Shown: piece by piece, positions 62,841 through 64,000 of the stretch | How the letters are laid out: every line of letters begins with the position of its first letter | Numbering within the stretch: position 1 is the stretch's first letter | Source of the DNA: Microthyrium microscopicum | Taxonomy: Eukaryota; Ascomycota; Dothideomycetes; Microthyriales; Microthyriaceae | DNA length: 64,000 nucleotides | Direction of reading: 5' to 3' | Assembly: GCA_010405405.1 (NCBI GenBank) | Contig: MU004238.1 | Location: 259,530 to 323,529 of the forward strand | Made by a program: the position numbers and the translations under genes | The notes under the pieces: model-generated | The model's database searches: none | The model's input: the letters and a program-made list of their open reading frames with translations, nothing else | Told to the model about the DNA's origin: nothing

Positions 62841-64000
62841 AAAAGGGCGAATATGTGGGGGTTGTTCTGTTTACTAGCGCGGTGACTGGAGGATTTGGCG
62901 CGTGTGTAAAGCTAGGCGAGTTTGTTTTTCATCTGTTGTATTCTACCATATCAGTTTGTTGATTGTATTGTGCGCTGGCCAAAAGGTGTTTAGAACATCG
63001 TATGGTGTAGTCGGTATGAAAATGGTGTTCAGCTGAATATGCCATGTTCATTTTGCTCAATTCCTTACTATATCTCTTCGTGTATTCTGACATGATATTC
63101 GCATCAGGTGGGTTGACTTGGCTGACCAGCTACCAAAGTATAATGCCCACCGTATAATCGCCATGGAGAGCTTCGAGCGGCTGGAGACGCCGAATCGAAC
63201 TCGCCCGATACTTGAAAGTTATTATCACCCATGATAATGTCATCGAACGTCTCGTGTACTACGACAGCTTCCAAGTGGTAAGATGGGAATCCGAGGTTAG
63301 GTTGCAGTCAACCAGCCAAATCTGCTAGTTTAAACTCCATTCGATATCTTCAAGTTCCCCTCTCGTGAGCTTGTGATAGGGCGGGTACGGTACGCAATTG
63401 TGCACTACCAAATTTCCCGTATATAAGCATCCAGTGGCTAACTAGCTTAGCTTGGTGTGCCATATGATATGTCCTGGAGCTGTATGTACTGATCTCATTA
63501 GGCTGAGTTTTGAATTAGAGCGACCAATTACATGAACCAATGGTGTTGGCGGATAGGCGACTCAGATAATAGCTTCTGCTCTCATTTTGGCAGGAATCTG
63601 AGTGATGTCTACTGCTTGATTGTGAGATGAAAGTAAATTTTCCATACCGAACTGTATGACTATGTCTTCTTCTTCCAGGTGTGAGTGCATAACCCCCGGT
63701 TTTTGGTAACAGCCAAGTTCAGCTCATATCCATATTTAAGACCAGGTTCCCGTAAGTCTTACTATGTCTCTTTGTTTTCCCTGGTTGTTGAAGAGTCGAT
63801 GCGAGATGGATGTCCATGAGAGGATGGGCACGGGGAACAATACCATGCAAACATACTTAAAGTAATGTTGTCAATGAATTACAGCAAATCTTGTCTTGCC
63901 CTCTGCAGAGTCGCTACATTTGCTACAGTTCAGATGAGGACCACTATGAGCAAGATTATCGGCTATCGTGAACTGATAGCGATAAGGCTGAGCGAGCAGT
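62841..64000. other. right-edge interval, no gene recognised
   Basis: It follows the CAP stop and runs to the window end. There are no tRNA-like structures, array members or long coding frames that I can support. A TATATAAG at 63419 could belong to a gene beyond the edge. Confidence 0.4.

Overview
The window is nuclear DNA of a filamentous ascomycete (Pezizomycotina). Most multi-exon genes carry 45-80 bp GT..AG introns with CTAAC-like branch points. The housekeeping set is fungal: lysine via aminoadipate, NPR2, a MAK32-type pfkB protein, SLX9, a FIT/SCS3 protein, a ZRC1-type transporter and a C2H2 plus fungal_trans regulator. Class or species cannot be fixed from sequence alone. I saw no tRNA, rRNA or CRISPR array.

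Layout. 0-0.2 kb: tail of an unrecognised minus-strand gene. 0.6-7.6 kb: possible mini-cluster of secreted carboxylesterase, FAD monooxygenase and C2H2 regulator. 7.9-11.1 kb: homoisocitrate dehydrogenase and a GT4 glycosyltransferase. 11.5-20.3 kb: array 1, 19 small plus-strand cysteine-rich genes and relics. 20.3-30.3 kb: conserved unknown protein, ADP/ATP carrier, P-loop kinase, Rab5 GTPase, FIT protein and a secreted glycine-rich protein. 30.3-33.0 kb: nothing recognised. 33.0-40.0 kb: SLX9, two unknown proteins and a ZRC1-like zinc transporter. 41.8-44.2 kb: MFS sugar transporter. 45.1-49.2 kb: array 2, seven minus-strand members plus one divergent plus-strand member. 49.4-50.0 kb: extremely AT-rich block. 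50.6-62.8 kb: RRM protein, NPR2, predicted pseudokinase, mL44, two tiny overlapping ORFs, MAK32-like protein and cyclase-associated protein.

The outstanding content is the pair of arrays. Members encode about 50-90 residues without a visible signal peptide. They share a frame of Met-Cys start, Cys12-x-His14, Cys22, a further Cys near 31-32 and a terminal Cys-x2-Cys. I count 27 copies: most intact, one shortened (13369), and five clearly decayed (14262, 18347, 18659, 20118, 45276). Spacing is about 450 bp in the first half of array 1 and in array 2, and about 340 bp in the second half of array 1. Many copies carry a TATA box about 80-105 bp before the ATG, so the duplicated unit is promoter plus gene. 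Sequence alone does not give the function. A small metal-binding protein is the simplest reading, and birth-and-death evolution explains the mix of intact and broken copies. Several intact members can be missed by ORF calling because they are short and overlapped by other frames.

The remaining genes look like ordinary single-copy cellular genes and do not obviously cooperate with the arrays.
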